From: Bacillus sp. 103mf
GTDB lineage: Bacteria; Bacillota; Bacilli; Bacillales; Bacillaceae_G
Direction of reading: 5' to 3'
Length of the DNA: 64,000 nucleotides
NCBI RefSeq assembly: GCF_900116295.1
Contig: NZ_FPAF01000002.1
Span: 533,177 to 597,176 of the forward strand
Made by a program: the position numbers and the translations under genes. The notes under the pieces were generated by a model. The model was not told the origin of the DNA and ran no database searches. It saw only the letters and a program-made list of their open reading frames with translations. Below, in pieces: positions 53,902 through 62,304 of this stretch (its first letter is position 1; each line of letters starts with the position of its first letter).

Positions 53902-54159
53902 CTATACTCCGTATGTCATTTCTTCTAAAAATTCCCCACCATTTCTAATGCATATTACTATTCTAGAACATGCACAATTAAAATAATGTTTTCTTGTTCC
54001 AACTGATTCTTCTGGAACAGGTTCTATGTCATAAAACATTTCTTCTTTCTTATGAAAATACATCTTTCCAACTTTTTCTGGAGATTCTGACGGATAATAC
54101 TGATATACAACGATTTCGTCATCTTCGAATTCTTTATTCATTGTGATATGAATTGCCAT
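53902..54159 (-). CDS. Small acidic protein, family a (array unit 1)
   Basis: 85 residues, MAIHITMNKEFEDDEIVVYQ-YYPSESPEKVGKMYFHKKEE ... CACSRIVICIRNGGEFLEEM-TYGV. It opens the array on the minus strand. AAAGGAGATAAACT lies before the ATG and is identical to that of the counterpart at 52453, which shows the duplicated unit includes regulatory DNA. No signal peptide. Likely cytosolic. Confidence 0.75.
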   Translation of the reverse strand: MAIHITMNKEFEDDEIVVYQYYPSESPEKVGKMYFHKKEEMFYDIEPVPEESVGTRKHYFNCACSRIVICIRNGGEFLEEMTYGV

Positions 54160-54245
54160 AGTTTATCTCCTTTATTTTTATTCTTTATCTATATCAGGCA
54201 TTTTTCAGGGACGACCTGATTTTATAGTTGTATTCATTAAAAGTT

Positions 54246-54563
54246 CTAAAGCAACTCAACCCCCACTTGTTTTGAAAACTTAATTTTTAATCTTTCATGA
54301 TTACTAACACTAATTATCATATCATTTTCAATCTTCTTAATGCTTGTAACATTCTTAAAATCTCCAGCAAATACTATAAAATCATCGTATGTTATACTTA
54401 CACTACATGTTTGTCCATAAACATCCATAGTTAAAATTAACTTAAAATTTTTATTATCCTTATAAGAATAAATGAATTCTCCTGCTTCTAAATGATCAGC
54501 TATACTAACTGGTTCACTCAAAAAAAGTTCCAATAGTTCATATTCATCATATTTAATAAACAC
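54246..54563 (-). CDS. Hypothetical protein next to the array
   Basis: 105 residues, MFIKYDEYELLELFLSEPVS then FKLILTMDVYGQTCSVSITY, beta-rich, ending KFSKQVGVELL. No family recognised. It resembles small immunity proteins in size and acidity but shows no similarity to the array genes. Codon use is as AT-rich as its neighbours. GGAAGTGAG lies upstream of the start. Confidence 0.65.
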   Translation of the reverse strand: MFIKYDEYELLELFLSEPVSIADHLEAGEFIYSYKDNKNFKLILTMDVYGQTCSVSITYDDFIVFAGDFKNVTSIKKIENDMIISVSNHERLKIKFSKQVGVELL

Positions 54564-54703
54564 TCTAACTCACTTCCTTGATCAGATTATTTTAGTATTA
54601 CTATAATATTCCCAAGCTCATTTACAACCGCCTTTACATCTCTTATTTCATGAATAAAGATCCCTGTTCTATTTCACCTGCACCCTATATTTCGTAAAAT
54701 AAA

Positions 54704-54741
54704 AAGCACTTGTACCCATATGAGACAATCAAGTGCTTTAA
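54704..54741 (-). terminator. Terminator on the minus strand
   Basis: AAAGCACTTG / CAAGTGCTTTTTATTTT, downstream of the remnant at 54797. Confidence 0.7.
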
Positions 54742-54796
54742 GCATGTAAGTTTTATATTGAAAGCATGAAAGTTTTTTGCTAAACACGATGCGTGT

Positions 54797-55001
54797 CTAA
54801 ATCTGGTACGCCTTTTCTTTCATTCTATAACGATCCAATTCATCATTACCCAGGTCTAACAAATTAATACATTCGACATAATAATGGTTGATTACATATC
54901 TATTCTCTTCTGATTTTAAAAGTTATTATTTTCGTAAGAATGTATTTAAATGAACGGAATCATCAAGTACTACAATTTCTAATTTTTGTTTATGAAATAT
55001 G
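54797..55001 (-). pseudogene. Broken gene of unknown family
   Basis: Minus-strand frame HKQKLEIVVLDDSVHLNTFL-RK ends in TAA; a shifted frame then encodes LLKSEENRYVINHYYVECIN and LLDLGNDELDRYRMKEKAYQ-I. The two join as one protein if a frameshift near 54920 is allowed. Its own terminator still follows. Confidence 0.5.
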
Positions 55002-55142
55002 AAGAGTCAATTTCGTAATCATTAAGATACCGACTCTTTCATAGCTATTCTTTTTGTAAATATTTTTTCACGATAAATTCAATTTTTTCTCTCATTTTTA
55101 AATTTTCATTGGTTGTTTTTTAATAATCCTACGCACATCTAT

Positions 55143-55166
55143 TTAACAATTATAATATATTGTTAA
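55143..55166. promoter_or_regulatory. Palindrome in the promoter of the six-cysteine genes
   Basis: TTAACAAT-8-ATTGTTAA around TATAAT, about 30 bases before the GTG start. It could be an operator over a promoter. Confidence 0.45.
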
Positions 55167-55193
55167 TGATTATACTATTAGGAGGGATATATA

Positions 55194-55394
55194 GTGGCAT
55201 GTATAAATAGAAGCTGTTTCAATATTTGTTTAGAGACAAAGCTTAATCCTAATGGTGGTGCAGAAATTACTGTAAGGTGTAATGATGATTGTTCATCTGA
55301 CTTTAATGTTATACCTTTTACAGCATGTTTTAATACCACTTTAAATAATGATTTTAGCTTTTCAACTGAATTAGCTGCCCTTATAAAGAGATAA
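55194..55394 (+). CDS. Small six-cysteine protein (copy 1)
   Basis: 66 residues from a GTG preceded by GGAGGGATATATA. Cysteines are at 3, 8, 12, 29, 33 and 45, and the middle contains PNGGAEITVRC. The paralogue at 55502 keeps the spacing C-x3-C-x16-C-x3-C, the MAC start and a CF.(T/I)TLN(N/D)D end. No signal peptide. I do not recognise the family. Stable small cysteine-rich proteins in this group are often spore-surface or secreted structural proteins, but this is inference only. Confidence 0.72.
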   Translation: MACINRSCFNICLETKLNPNGGAEITVRCNDDCSSDFNVIPFTACFNTTLNNDFSFSTELAALIKR

Positions 55395-55501
55395 ACTACT
55401 AAAATTTCTCTTTATTTGTATGAAACTGATTGATATGCCGTGCCTCTCATTCTACATGCTGAATATCTTTATATAGAAGTGTTAGAAAGGAGGCAAAAAC
55501 A

Positions 55502-55735
55502 ATGGCATGTACTGCAGATAATGTTTGTTTTGATGTATGTCTTGTAGTTACAATTACTCCTGGTGGTGGAACAACATCGTCTGTAAATTGTGACGGAACA
55601 TGTGGGACAGGCCCAAGTATAGTGATTAATCCAGACGGTTCAATTACTATCACATTACCATTGGTAGCATGTTTCTCAATCACATTAAATGATGATTTAA
55701 GTGTTGTATCTTCATTAACAAGTCTTTCATTTTAA
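55502..55735 (+). CDS. Small six-cysteine protein (copy 2)
   Basis: 77 residues, ATG after GAAAGGAGG. Cysteines at 3, 9, 13, 30, 34 and 57. It differs from copy 1 by an extra ~11-residue segment (GPSIVINPDGSITITLPL), beta-strand-like with Thr/Ile alternation, which could promote stacking into fibres. A strong terminator follows. The two genes may share a transcript, as the gap is 107 bases with no hairpin between. The function is unknown. Confidence 0.75.
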   Translation: MACTADNVCFDVCLVVTITPGGGTTSSVNCDGTCGTGPSIVINPDGSITITLPLVACFSITLNDDLSVVSSLTSLSF

Positions 55736-55773
55736 ACTTCTAAAGCTTGATATTAACTCTATGATGTTGAAGT

Positions 55774-55809
55774 AGAAAAAGATACTCATCTGAGTGTCTT
55801 TTTCTTTTT
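55774..55809 (+). terminator. Terminator after the six-cysteine genes
   Basis: AGAAAAAGATACTCA / TGAGTGTCTTTTTCTTTTT. Confidence 0.9.
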
Positions 55810-55989
55810 GTATCAATAATGAATATAAATAACTCAAAACATGTGAATAGAGTTATAACCTTCTATACATGTACATATTTTTGAGGGAAAATTGTTACAT
55901 ACATAAAGTTTTTGAGTTTAAAGGAACAGGGAAAACAATTGTTAGGAATATAAAATAACATGTTATTGTTATATCTTGTCAAAACAAAT

Positions 55990-56026
55990 GAAGGAGAGAG
56001 CATAGTCGCTCTCTCCTTCATTTTCC
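55990..56026 (+). terminator. Stand-alone terminator
   Basis: GAAGGAGAGAGC / GCTCTCTCCTTC then ATTTTCC. Upstream only a 29-codon frame (55869-55958) without a ribosome site is seen. Confidence 0.7.
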
Positions 56027-56254
56027 TACTTAAAAAAAGCAAATTATAGGATATCTTTGTTTTTCCGAAGCATTTCTGCATACAAAGATACAATACATAA
56101 ATATCAGTTATATTACAGATATAAATCATATTTTGAAATAAAGTTTGATTAAAAGCGCCTCACAAGCCAATATTTTATGGTAAATAAAAAGAATCCATTT
56201 TATTCTCGATGAAAGCTATGTAATACTTTCTCGTTTAGCAAATGCTTGGAGTAA

Positions 56255-56487
56255 ATAAAGTGAAACTTCCGTCAGTGGGGTTTTCTTTATCCCCCACCTA
56301 TCTTCTTTAGAAAAGCGGAAGCGGCTCGCCCAGAAGCGCAGGACGTTGGAGCCCGCGACAGAGAGGCGCTTTTTGCCTCGTCCGAGGGGGGCGGCGAAAC
56401 GACCGGAGATTCTAGCCGCTAGAGCTGGACAATGCTTCTCTCTGAATCTTGAGGTGGGGGTCTTACTGCCCGTTAATGCGGGATAAA
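56255..56487. repeat. bcr1-type repeat with GC-rich insertion (inverted relative to 12812)
   Basis: ATAAAGTGAAACTTCCGTCA ... GTGGGGGTCTTACTGCCCG ... GGGATAAA, with ATAAA at both ends. The insert (about 56305-56440) starts GAAAAGCGGAAGCGGCTCG and contains GCCTCGTCCGAGGGGGGCGG and AGAGCTGGACAATGC, matching that of the 12812 copy. Confidence 0.8.
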
Positions 56488-56497
56488 CAATATATAA

Positions 56498-57487
56498 TTA
56501 CTTTTCAAGAAAATATTCTTTCATATAATCTTCAACACTATTACTTTTTTCCATATCTTCTGATGACATCCTACCTTCCCACTTCGTACCTTCTTTGTAG
56601 GTCAAGTTAATATTGAATTGTTTGTTATGTAGTTCTTCTTTCACCCAAGTGGCTACTTTGGTTAAATCCTCGATTAAATTTGGGTTGTTTTGATATTGCA
56701 ACATACCATCATTAAAATCTAAGGTTACATTATACTCTGGACAGTCCCCATTTTTTGTATATGAACAAGTGATTTCTTTGAATATAAATCTTTCATTTTG
56801 AATTTCTTTTATTTTGTCATGAACTTGTGTTTGAATTAAATACGTCCAGTAATCTCTTGATGCGTTTTTCATTGCTAGTAGCAGATCCTCTTTCGTTGGA
56901 TTTTTTTGTATTTTTGTATAATAAAATATAGTATGCTCACCTGTATTATCTTTTAGATTAAGCTCTGTTATTTTTTTATTATTCCTTTGAATGAGTTGTA
57001 ATAAAGCAAAGAAGCGATCTAATTCTGTCGATTCAAATTGACTATAATCGATTTTATTATTCATTTTTAAAGTTAGTAGCAAATTATTGTTTAGGTATTC
57101 TTCAATATGATCAGTTATATATTGAATAGTATTTTCCTCTTCAAATTCCGAGAATCCTAACTTTTCGATTTCTTTCAGCGTTGGCTTGAATTTCTTATAT
57201 GCTTCATATGCATTTTTACCATCTTTGTATTCATCACCTATTATTGTAGAATAAAATACACCATCTACTTCCACTCGGAATTGAATGTTTTTATTATCTT
57301 TTACTTGAACAGTATGATATACATGTCCCATATTCCCTGAATGTATTTCTTCCCAATCTGTTACAATAACATCAATCCCATATTTTTCTTTAAAGTATGT
57401 TTTTACCTCTTTTTCATTTTCATAGTTACAACCACTCAAAAATAAGAAACATACCACTAACAACATTACATTTTTCATTCTTTTCAT
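56498..57487 (-). CDS. Lipoprotein of unknown family
   Basis: 329 residues. The lipobox FLSGC gives a lipid-modified Cys at 20. The mature protein is charged, with no membrane segment: TYFKEKYGIDVIVTDWEEIH, and a region around 230-260 with two Cys (CSYTKNGDC). AGGGGTTAT precedes the ATG. It is anchored on the outer membrane face and resembles lysine-rich lipoproteins common in this group. I do not recognise a domain. A full bcr1-type element lies directly after the stop. Confidence 0.78.
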   Translation of the reverse strand: MKRMKNVMLLVVCFLFLSGCNYENEKEVKTYFKEKYGIDVIVTDWEEIHSGNMGHVYHTVQVKDNKNIQFRVEVDGVFYSTIIGDEYKDGKNAYEAYKKFKPTLKEIEKLGFSEFEEENTIQYITDHIEEYLNNNLLLTLKMNNKIDYSQFESTELDRFFALLQLIQRNNKKITELNLKDNTGEHTIFYYTKIQKNPTKEDLLLAMKNASRDYWTYLIQTQVHDKIKEIQNERFIFKEITCSYTKNGDCPEYNVTLDFNDGMLQYQNNPNLIEDLTKVATWVKEELHNKQFNINLTYKEGTKWEGRMSSEDMEKSNSVEDYMKEYFLEK

Positions 57488-57691
57488 ATAACCCCTTATA
57501 CTCCTTCCTTACGTAAGAAATGATTCCTGGTTGTGCAGCAAATTCAAAGCCATCTTTTCCCTAGTCCTATACTCTAACATACTGAAATCATTCAAGTTCC
57601 TGGCTTAATCATAAAACGCCCCATTTATTTTTCAAGATAATTCAAATTGTATTTCGTATTATAAATACCTATTTAGATTTAGTTACACAAT

Positions 57692-57739
57692 AAAAACCAG
57701 AAAATTCATCGAATTCTCTTTCGACAAAATCTGGTTTTT
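57692..57739. terminator. Terminator after EamA gene
   Basis: AAAAACCAGA / TCTGGTTTTT with an inner GAATTC-containing pairing. Confidence 0.8.
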
Positions 57740-57771
57740 CAATTAAAGCTACATACTTAATAGGCTAGATA

Positions 57772-58674
57772 TTACACTTTTGAACTTTTAACTGGAATAT
57801 TTAATTTCACTTTACGACTCGTTATATAGACTCCCATTAGTATAAAAGTTAATCCAATGATTAATCTCCAAGTTATATTTTCATTTAGAAGAATATATCC
57901 CCAGAAAATAGCTGATACCGGTACCAAATATGTAGATATGGAAGCAAAGTCTGGACTTCCTTTTTGGATCAAGTAAAAGTAAAGTAAATAAGCTATACCT
58001 GATCCAAATACACCTATTCCAATTAATGCTCCTATATGATGCCATGATATTTTAGTTAAAATTTGAATTGGTTCTTCTAAGAATAAGACTATAAAACCAC
58101 TACATATACTACCGACCAATAATGTACCTAAAGAAATTTGAAACATTGATATTTCTTTAAGATAACGTTTTGTTATGTGCGTTGCTAAGCCGTAGCAAAA
58201 CGTTGCTGTCAACATCGCGGCAAAATTTAATGAATTTACTGAAAAAAAATTAGATAGATGTACATCTGAGAGTATCAAAATACCTATAAATCCAATACAT
58301 AAACCTATAAGTTGGTTACGATTAGAACGTACACCGAATAATAAAACCCCTAAAATCATTGTCCATAATGGTTGGGTTGCGTTTAACACAGAAGCTAAGT
58401 TACTAGTCAATTTTTGCTCGCTAAAACAAATAAGTGTCCATGGAATTAAAGTATTTAGTATTCCTACAGCAAATAAAGGTATAAAAGGAATTTTTCCTTT
58501 AAAAGATTTTCGGAAAAATGGTATAAGTACAATAAGTGTTATAGCTCCAAAAGTTGCACGTAAAAATGCTACAACTAAAGGATTGAAATCTACAATTAAA
58601 ACCTTGAAAAAATAAAAAGATCCTCCCCAAATCAAGCTTAGTATAATGAGCGAAAAGTATAATTTACGAGACAT
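57772..58674 (-). CDS. EamA-family (DMT) transporter
   Basis: 300 residues with ten hydrophobic segments in two repeats of five. The N-terminal IWGGSFYFFKVLIVDFNPLV and FLRATFGAITLI, and the C-terminal LVPVSAIFWGYILLNENITW, are typical EamA/RhaT-like signatures. These exporters move amino acids, nucleosides or other metabolites. AGGAGAGAAATA precedes the ATG. The basic tail (TSRKVKLNIPVKSSK) faces the cytoplasm. Substrate unknown. Confidence 0.9.
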   Translation of the reverse strand: MSRKLYFSLIILSLIWGGSFYFFKVLIVDFNPLVVAFLRATFGAITLIVLIPFFRKSFKGKIPFIPLFAVGILNTLIPWTLICFSEQKLTSNLASVLNATQPLWTMILGVLLFGVRSNRNQLIGLCIGFIGILILSDVHLSNFFSVNSLNFAAMLTATFCYGLATHITKRYLKEISMFQISLGTLLVGSICSGFIVLFLEEPIQILTKISWHHIGALIGIGVFGSGIAYLLYFYLIQKGSPDFASISTYLVPVSAIFWGYILLNENITWRLIIGLTFILMGVYITSRKVKLNIPVKSSKV

Positions 58675-58764
58675 TATTTCTCTCCTCTATATTTTTTGAT
58701 ATTAATAGCTTTTTATCTATATACATTTAGATATATTTTACATAAAATACAATATAATACCAAG

Positions 58765-58800
58765 AAAAAGAACCGCCATTACTATATTGCGGTTCTTTTT
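58765..58800. terminator. Terminator-like hairpin upstream of EamA gene
   Basis: AAAAAGAACCGC / GCGGTTCTTTTT. Confidence 0.75.
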
Positions 58801-58914
58801 AATCGTCATGATTTTATATTACAACTATTTTTTTATTTGTTTAAAGGGTTCCATAATCATTGCCATCAAGTTAAGAAATTTAATGTTCACCAAAACAAAA
58901 AAGGAGATGAACCT

Positions 58915-59043
58915 CTATAAAATATAGTCTCTCTCTGAACAATGACGTTTAAGAGCCCACTTCATATCTTCAATTTGTTCTTTGCTACGGATAGGTTGGA
59001 CATCAATAAGATGTCGTTTTTTGTTTATGGATTTTAGACCTCT
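58915..59043 (-). pseudogene. Phage-type tyrosine integrase remnant
   Basis: One open stretch without a start codon: GLKSINKKRHLIDVQPIRSK then EQIEDMKWALKRHCSERDYI-L and a TAG. QPIRSKEQIE.MKW.LK..CSERDYIL is the N-terminal pattern of XerC-like integrases of Bacillus phages. All of the catalytic domain is missing. Confidence 0.7.
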
Positions 59044-59130
59044 TTATGTATAGTGTTTTGAATGTATACTTTTGTTGTTAATTTTGAGGATATCAGGGGA
59101 TTTGTTGTGAAGTCAATGATTAAAGGAGAT

Positions 59131-59260
59131 TCGAATGTAAACAAATAGTTGAAAGTTTACATTCGAGAAAAGTAAAAAAAGGGCCCTATTAATTTCGTAC
59201 TCTTCTTCATTTTAGGGTAATTTTGAATTTTTAAGTTGATGGGGATGTGGCGATCCCTTT
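59131..59260. repeat. Hairpin and R3-type repeat end
   Basis: A 12-base perfect stem (TCGAATGTAAAC / GTTTACATTCGA) at 59131-59166, followed by an AAGTTGATGGGGATGTGGCGA end at about 59236-59256 that belongs to the CCCCAAAACGAAA-type repeats. No gene in 59044-59379. Confidence 0.5.
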
Positions 59261-59379
59261 TATATAAAAAATCACTTTAACCTCTTGTAAGTAATCAATG
59301 GGTTAAATTGAGATACATTTAATTTGGCATTATAAACTGTCTTTTATTTCCAACACCTATATATTGTTGTAACAGAGTT

Positions 59380-60408
59380 TTATGTGAAATATTCTAATTT
59401 TGCATTGGGAAAGAACTTCTCCATATAAGAATAAAGATGATTTTTTATATCTTCTTCTTCTTCTTTTTGATAAATGTATTTTCCAATTCCGTATTTTCCC
59501 CATTTATATCTTCTTTTCTCTTCATCTAATTCCAATTTTGTCATTGGGTAATTTTTTTCAATCACTCTCTTAGCAGGCTTTGTAAAACGATGTTGAATAA
59601 ATTCAAACGTCATATCATCACGTGCATCAGAGGGTAATTCAGCATCAAGACGCTCAAACATCTGATAGTACCCATCTTGCCAACCTTCATGAAGATAAAT
59701 AGGAGCAACAATGAATCCGAGAGGATATCCTGCTCTTGCTACTTTTCCAGCTGCCTCAATCCTTTTAGCTAGGGGAGAAGTTCCTGGCTCAAAATTTTTA
59801 ATAACATAATCAGCGTTTACACTAAATCGAAATCTTGTTTTTCCGTTATGTTTTGCATCAAGTAAATGATCTACATGATGAAATTTTGTAACAAACCTCA
59901 ATTTTCCGTACTCGGATTCTCCGAAATGCTCAATTGCGCGTTTGAGAGTATGAGTCAAATGATCAATTCCCACAATATCGGATGTACAGGAGGCCTCAAA
60001 CCTTGTCAGTTCAGGTGCGCGTTCCTCTATATATTTGTCAGCAGCTTCTAGGATTTCGTCAACATTTACATAGGTACGAATATATGGTTTACTTCCCATC
60101 GTTGTTTGTAAATAACAATAATGACAATGGCCCATACAGCCTGTTGCAAACGGAATAGCATACTCTGCTGAAGGTTTTGAGGTATCAAATTTTAATGTTT
60201 TTCTAACGCCAACGACAAGGGTAGATTTTGCTACCCGATACTTTTGAAAATCGTTTTCTCCTGGGAGATCCCTCACCTGATTATGAGAAGTAGTATGCCG
60301 AATTTCAACATCCATCTTTGCAAATTTTTCATGAAGCTCTCTCCCTAATGGATAATCCAATGCTTTGGGTTCAAAGTATACAAGTTTAGGCATGAATGGA
60401 TTATTCAT
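59380..60408 (-). CDS. splB: Spore photoproduct lyase
   Basis: 342 residues. The radical-SAM cluster motif CMGHCHYC gives C91, C95 and C98, and the catalytic H-donor Cys is C141 (FEASCTSD), with the numbering as I recall it for B. subtilis SplB. The enzyme reverses the 5-thyminyl-5,6-dihydrothymine dimer formed in UV-irradiated spores, using SAM and an Fe4S4 cluster. The gene overlaps splA by 4 bases (ATGA), so they are co-translated. Expected to be made in the forespore. Confidence 0.97.
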   Translation of the reverse strand: MNNPFMPKLVYFEPKALDYPLGRELHEKFAKMDVEIRHTTSHNQVRDLPGENDFQKYRVAKSTLVVGVRKTLKFDTSKPSAEYAIPFATGCMGHCHYCYLQTTMGSKPYIRTYVNVDEILEAADKYIEERAPELTRFEASCTSDIVGIDHLTHTLKRAIEHFGESEYGKLRFVTKFHHVDHLLDAKHNGKTRFRFSVNADYVIKNFEPGTSPLAKRIEAAGKVARAGYPLGFIVAPIYLHEGWQDGYYQMFERLDAELPSDARDDMTFEFIQHRFTKPAKRVIEKNYPMTKLELDEEKRRYKWGKYGIGKYIYQKEEEEDIKNHLYSYMEKFFPNAKLEYFT

Positions 60409-60668
60409 TCTAGCACCTCCTCTGAAATATCCTCATAATAGTAGTTGTAAGCTTGGTTTGCCTCTTCTTCTGTAGAATAAACAGCCATTTCAGGTGAAAG
60501 TGGATAATAAGTTTCATAAAGAAACAATGCTAATTCATTAGGAGTATTAGGGTTATTTACAACAGCTGCGGCTTGTATATTTGCTACATCCTGAGTGTGG
60601 GGATTGCGATAAAAAACATAGACGATATCTCCAGCACGATAAGTTTTGCTTTCGTTAGACAATTCCAT
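60405..60668 (-). CDS. splA: SplA, regulator of spore photoproduct lyase
   Basis: 87 residues, KTYRAGDIVYVFYRNPHTQD ... AAAVVNNPNTPNELALFLYE. This is the SplA family, a TRAP-like small RNA-binding-type protein that holds down splB expression. AAGGTGATGGA precedes the ATG. A TGAATA hexamer about 50 bases upstream on the minus strand fits a sigma-G -35, though the -10 is poor. The overlap with splB makes a two-gene operon. Confidence 0.92.
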   Translation of the reverse strand: MELSNESKTYRAGDIVYVFYRNPHTQDVANIQAAAVVNNPNTPNELALFLYETYYPLSPEMAVYSTEEEANQAYNYYYEDISEEVLE

Positions 60669-61154
60669 TCCATCACCTTTTCTTTTTATAAAATTTACTG
60701 TATAAGGTTATTCATTAATAAAATTTTCCCTTTAGGGTTTAGAATTATGTCATCTTTATTATGGAAAAATTAAATGGAGTCAATTAAATTTGTAGAAGAT
60801 AATATTTTTAGGTAATTCATACTATTACTTCTTATGAGGGGTAATCACGGGGTTCTTGTTCTAGTCCGTCATAACATTCACAAAAAAATGGATTGTTGAT
60901 TGCCAAAAGCACTGATTTTTGTGACAAAAATTGATTTTTTCATGTATGTTACATATATGGAGAAATTTTTGCAACGCTTACCTATGACTTGATTTTTATA
61001 GCGATACAACATTGCATATATTATGTTGCAAATAAATTTTCGATAATCTCGCAATATTTGTAGCGAAATAAGAAAAAGATTTTTGCAACATTAGAAGAAA
61101 GATAGTCAAGAACTCGTTTTCCCTTTTATTGGAATTCACATGAAAGATTAGAGC

Positions 61155-61283
61155 ATCAGCCCTGTGACCATCCCTAATAAAAAACAAATTGAACATGCAC
61201 TATCTTTATTAGAAGATCATTCTTATAATAAAGTTGAAGAAATAACAAGTATTAGGGGTCACCTTACATATCCATCAACTTAA
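61155..61283 (+). pseudogene. Serine recombinase (resolvase) C-terminal fragment
   Basis: ISPVTIPNKKQIEHALSLLE then DHSYNKVEEITSIRG, then a stop. NKKQIE.ALSLLE..SY.EVEEIT.I resembles the C-terminal HTH of resolvase/invertase proteins. There is no start or catalytic domain. The frame runs into R3 repeat DNA after SIRG. Confidence 0.55.
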
Positions 61284-61545
61284 GAATTTTATAACACCCC
61301 AAAAACAAAAAAATTGTACATTTTCAACTGGAGATGGCAATTTTCTCGTTTTGGGGTATTTGCTTTTCTTAACTTAATGGGCGTGTGGCGATACTCCCCT
61401 ACCCATCAAGCTAAAATCTCATAATCCCCTCCATAACGAAAATTTTACCTTTTTACAGTTATTTATGAGATTTCGGCTCATTTTTTTCGTTTTGGGGAAC
61501 AGTTCATTTCTTAAGTTGATAAACATGCAGCAGCACCCCTTTTAT
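61268..61545. repeat. Two adjoining miniature elements with CCCCAAAACGAAA ends (R3 family)
   Basis: Element 1 (about 61268-61385) runs CATCAACTTAAGAATTTT ... CTCGTTTTGGGG ... TTAACTTAATGGGCGTGTGG. Element 2 (about 61400-61535) runs CCCATCAAGCTAAAATC ... TTCGTTTTGGGGAACAG ... CTTAAGTTGATAAACATG. Each has inverted termini built from CATCAA.TTAAGAA and CCCCAAAACGAAA. Confidence 0.65.
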
Positions 61546-61562
61546 GGTGCCTCTTTTTTTCA

Positions 61563-61616
61563 AAAATATACATATTGTGTAAAAAATAGACATTTTTTAC
61601 ACAATATGTATATTTT
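61563..61616. repeat. 25-bp perfect inverted repeat upstream of toxin-like gene
   Basis: AAAATATACATATTGTGTAA-AAAAT and its exact complement around AGAC. It ends 50 bases before the gene at 61668 and overlaps its likely promoter. Confidence 0.85.
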
Positions 61617-61667
61617 ATGTTATTATTATGAGGAGGGCGTAAAAAAATAAGAAAAGAGGTAATATAA

Positions 61668-62228
61668 TTGTTTAAAAGAATAATAACAGCTTTTATAACA
61701 CTTTCCTTATTAGTAACAACTGCATTCTCTCTCCAAGCATCCGCAGAAGAAAATACTACTAATGATATTGATCTTACACAAGAAGAAAAACAAGAAACAG
61801 AACAACTAGCTATTGAAATAGAAAAAGATTTGAAATTTTACTTTGAAGAAGTAGGAGAATTAACTGAATACGGTTATAAAATTACAAATCCGGCACTTTT
61901 TCAAGAGAAAATTTCAGCTAATGATCCAACTGCAATGAATATTGCTGAGATAATTGGATATAATCAATATAATAAATATGATAAAGAAATCCAAAGAAGT
62001 GCAGCATCTTTTGGTAAATGTGTTGCAAATAAATTTATTAATAGTTATGGAAGTATCGCTAGACAGTTCCTAACAGGAGCAATTTTTACTTATATCAAAT
62101 CTAAACAATATGATTTAGCTGCAAGATTAATAGCTAATACATTAATTAAAGCTGGTTTTAAAGTAAATGCTGCTGGTATAGCAGTTGAAGCAGCTACATA
62201 TGGATGGCAATGTAGAAACGAATGGTAA
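61668..62228 (+). CDS. Secreted toxin-like protein (SAR2788-like)
   Basis: 186 residues from a TTG after GAGGTAATATAA. A Sec signal (FKRIITAFITLSLLVTTAFS) ends at ASA (about residue 27). The mature part is acidic and helical up to about residue 110 and then turns hydrophobic: FGKCVANKFINSYGSIARQF, GAIFTYIKSKQYDLAARLIA and AAGIAVEAATYGWQCRNEW. A C..W-C pair of cysteines could form a disulphide. The second half resembles the pattern of SAR2788-type putative toxins and small membrane-active bacteriocins. A convergent gene at 62299 could encode immunity. Confidence 0.7.
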   Translation: MFKRIITAFITLSLLVTTAFSLQASAEENTTNDIDLTQEEKQETEQLAIEIEKDLKFYFEEVGELTEYGYKITNPALFQEKISANDPTAMNIAEIIGYNQYNKYDKEIQRSAASFGKCVANKFINSYGSIARQFLTGAIFTYIKSKQYDLAARLIANTLIKAGFKVNAAGIAVEAATYGWQCRNEW

Positions 62229-62255
62229 TATAGTAATCTCTATCAATGCCCTCTA

Positions 62256-62304
62256 AAATAATAAAAGATCAAGTTCAAATTTTGAACTTGATCTTTTATT
62301 ATTT
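62256..62304. terminator. Shared bidirectional terminator
   Basis: AATAATAAAAGATCAAGTTC / GAACTTGATCTTTTATTATT, nearly perfect, between the convergent genes. Confidence 0.9.

Noticed and set aside
55869-55958. 29-codon + frame before the 55990 terminator
   Set aside because: No ribosome site and no recognisable family. The terminator may belong to another transcript.
60996-61196. 66-codon minus-strand frame in the gap after splA
   Set aside because: No ribosome site, composition reflects AT-rich noncoding DNA, and it overlaps a plus-strand resolvase remnant.
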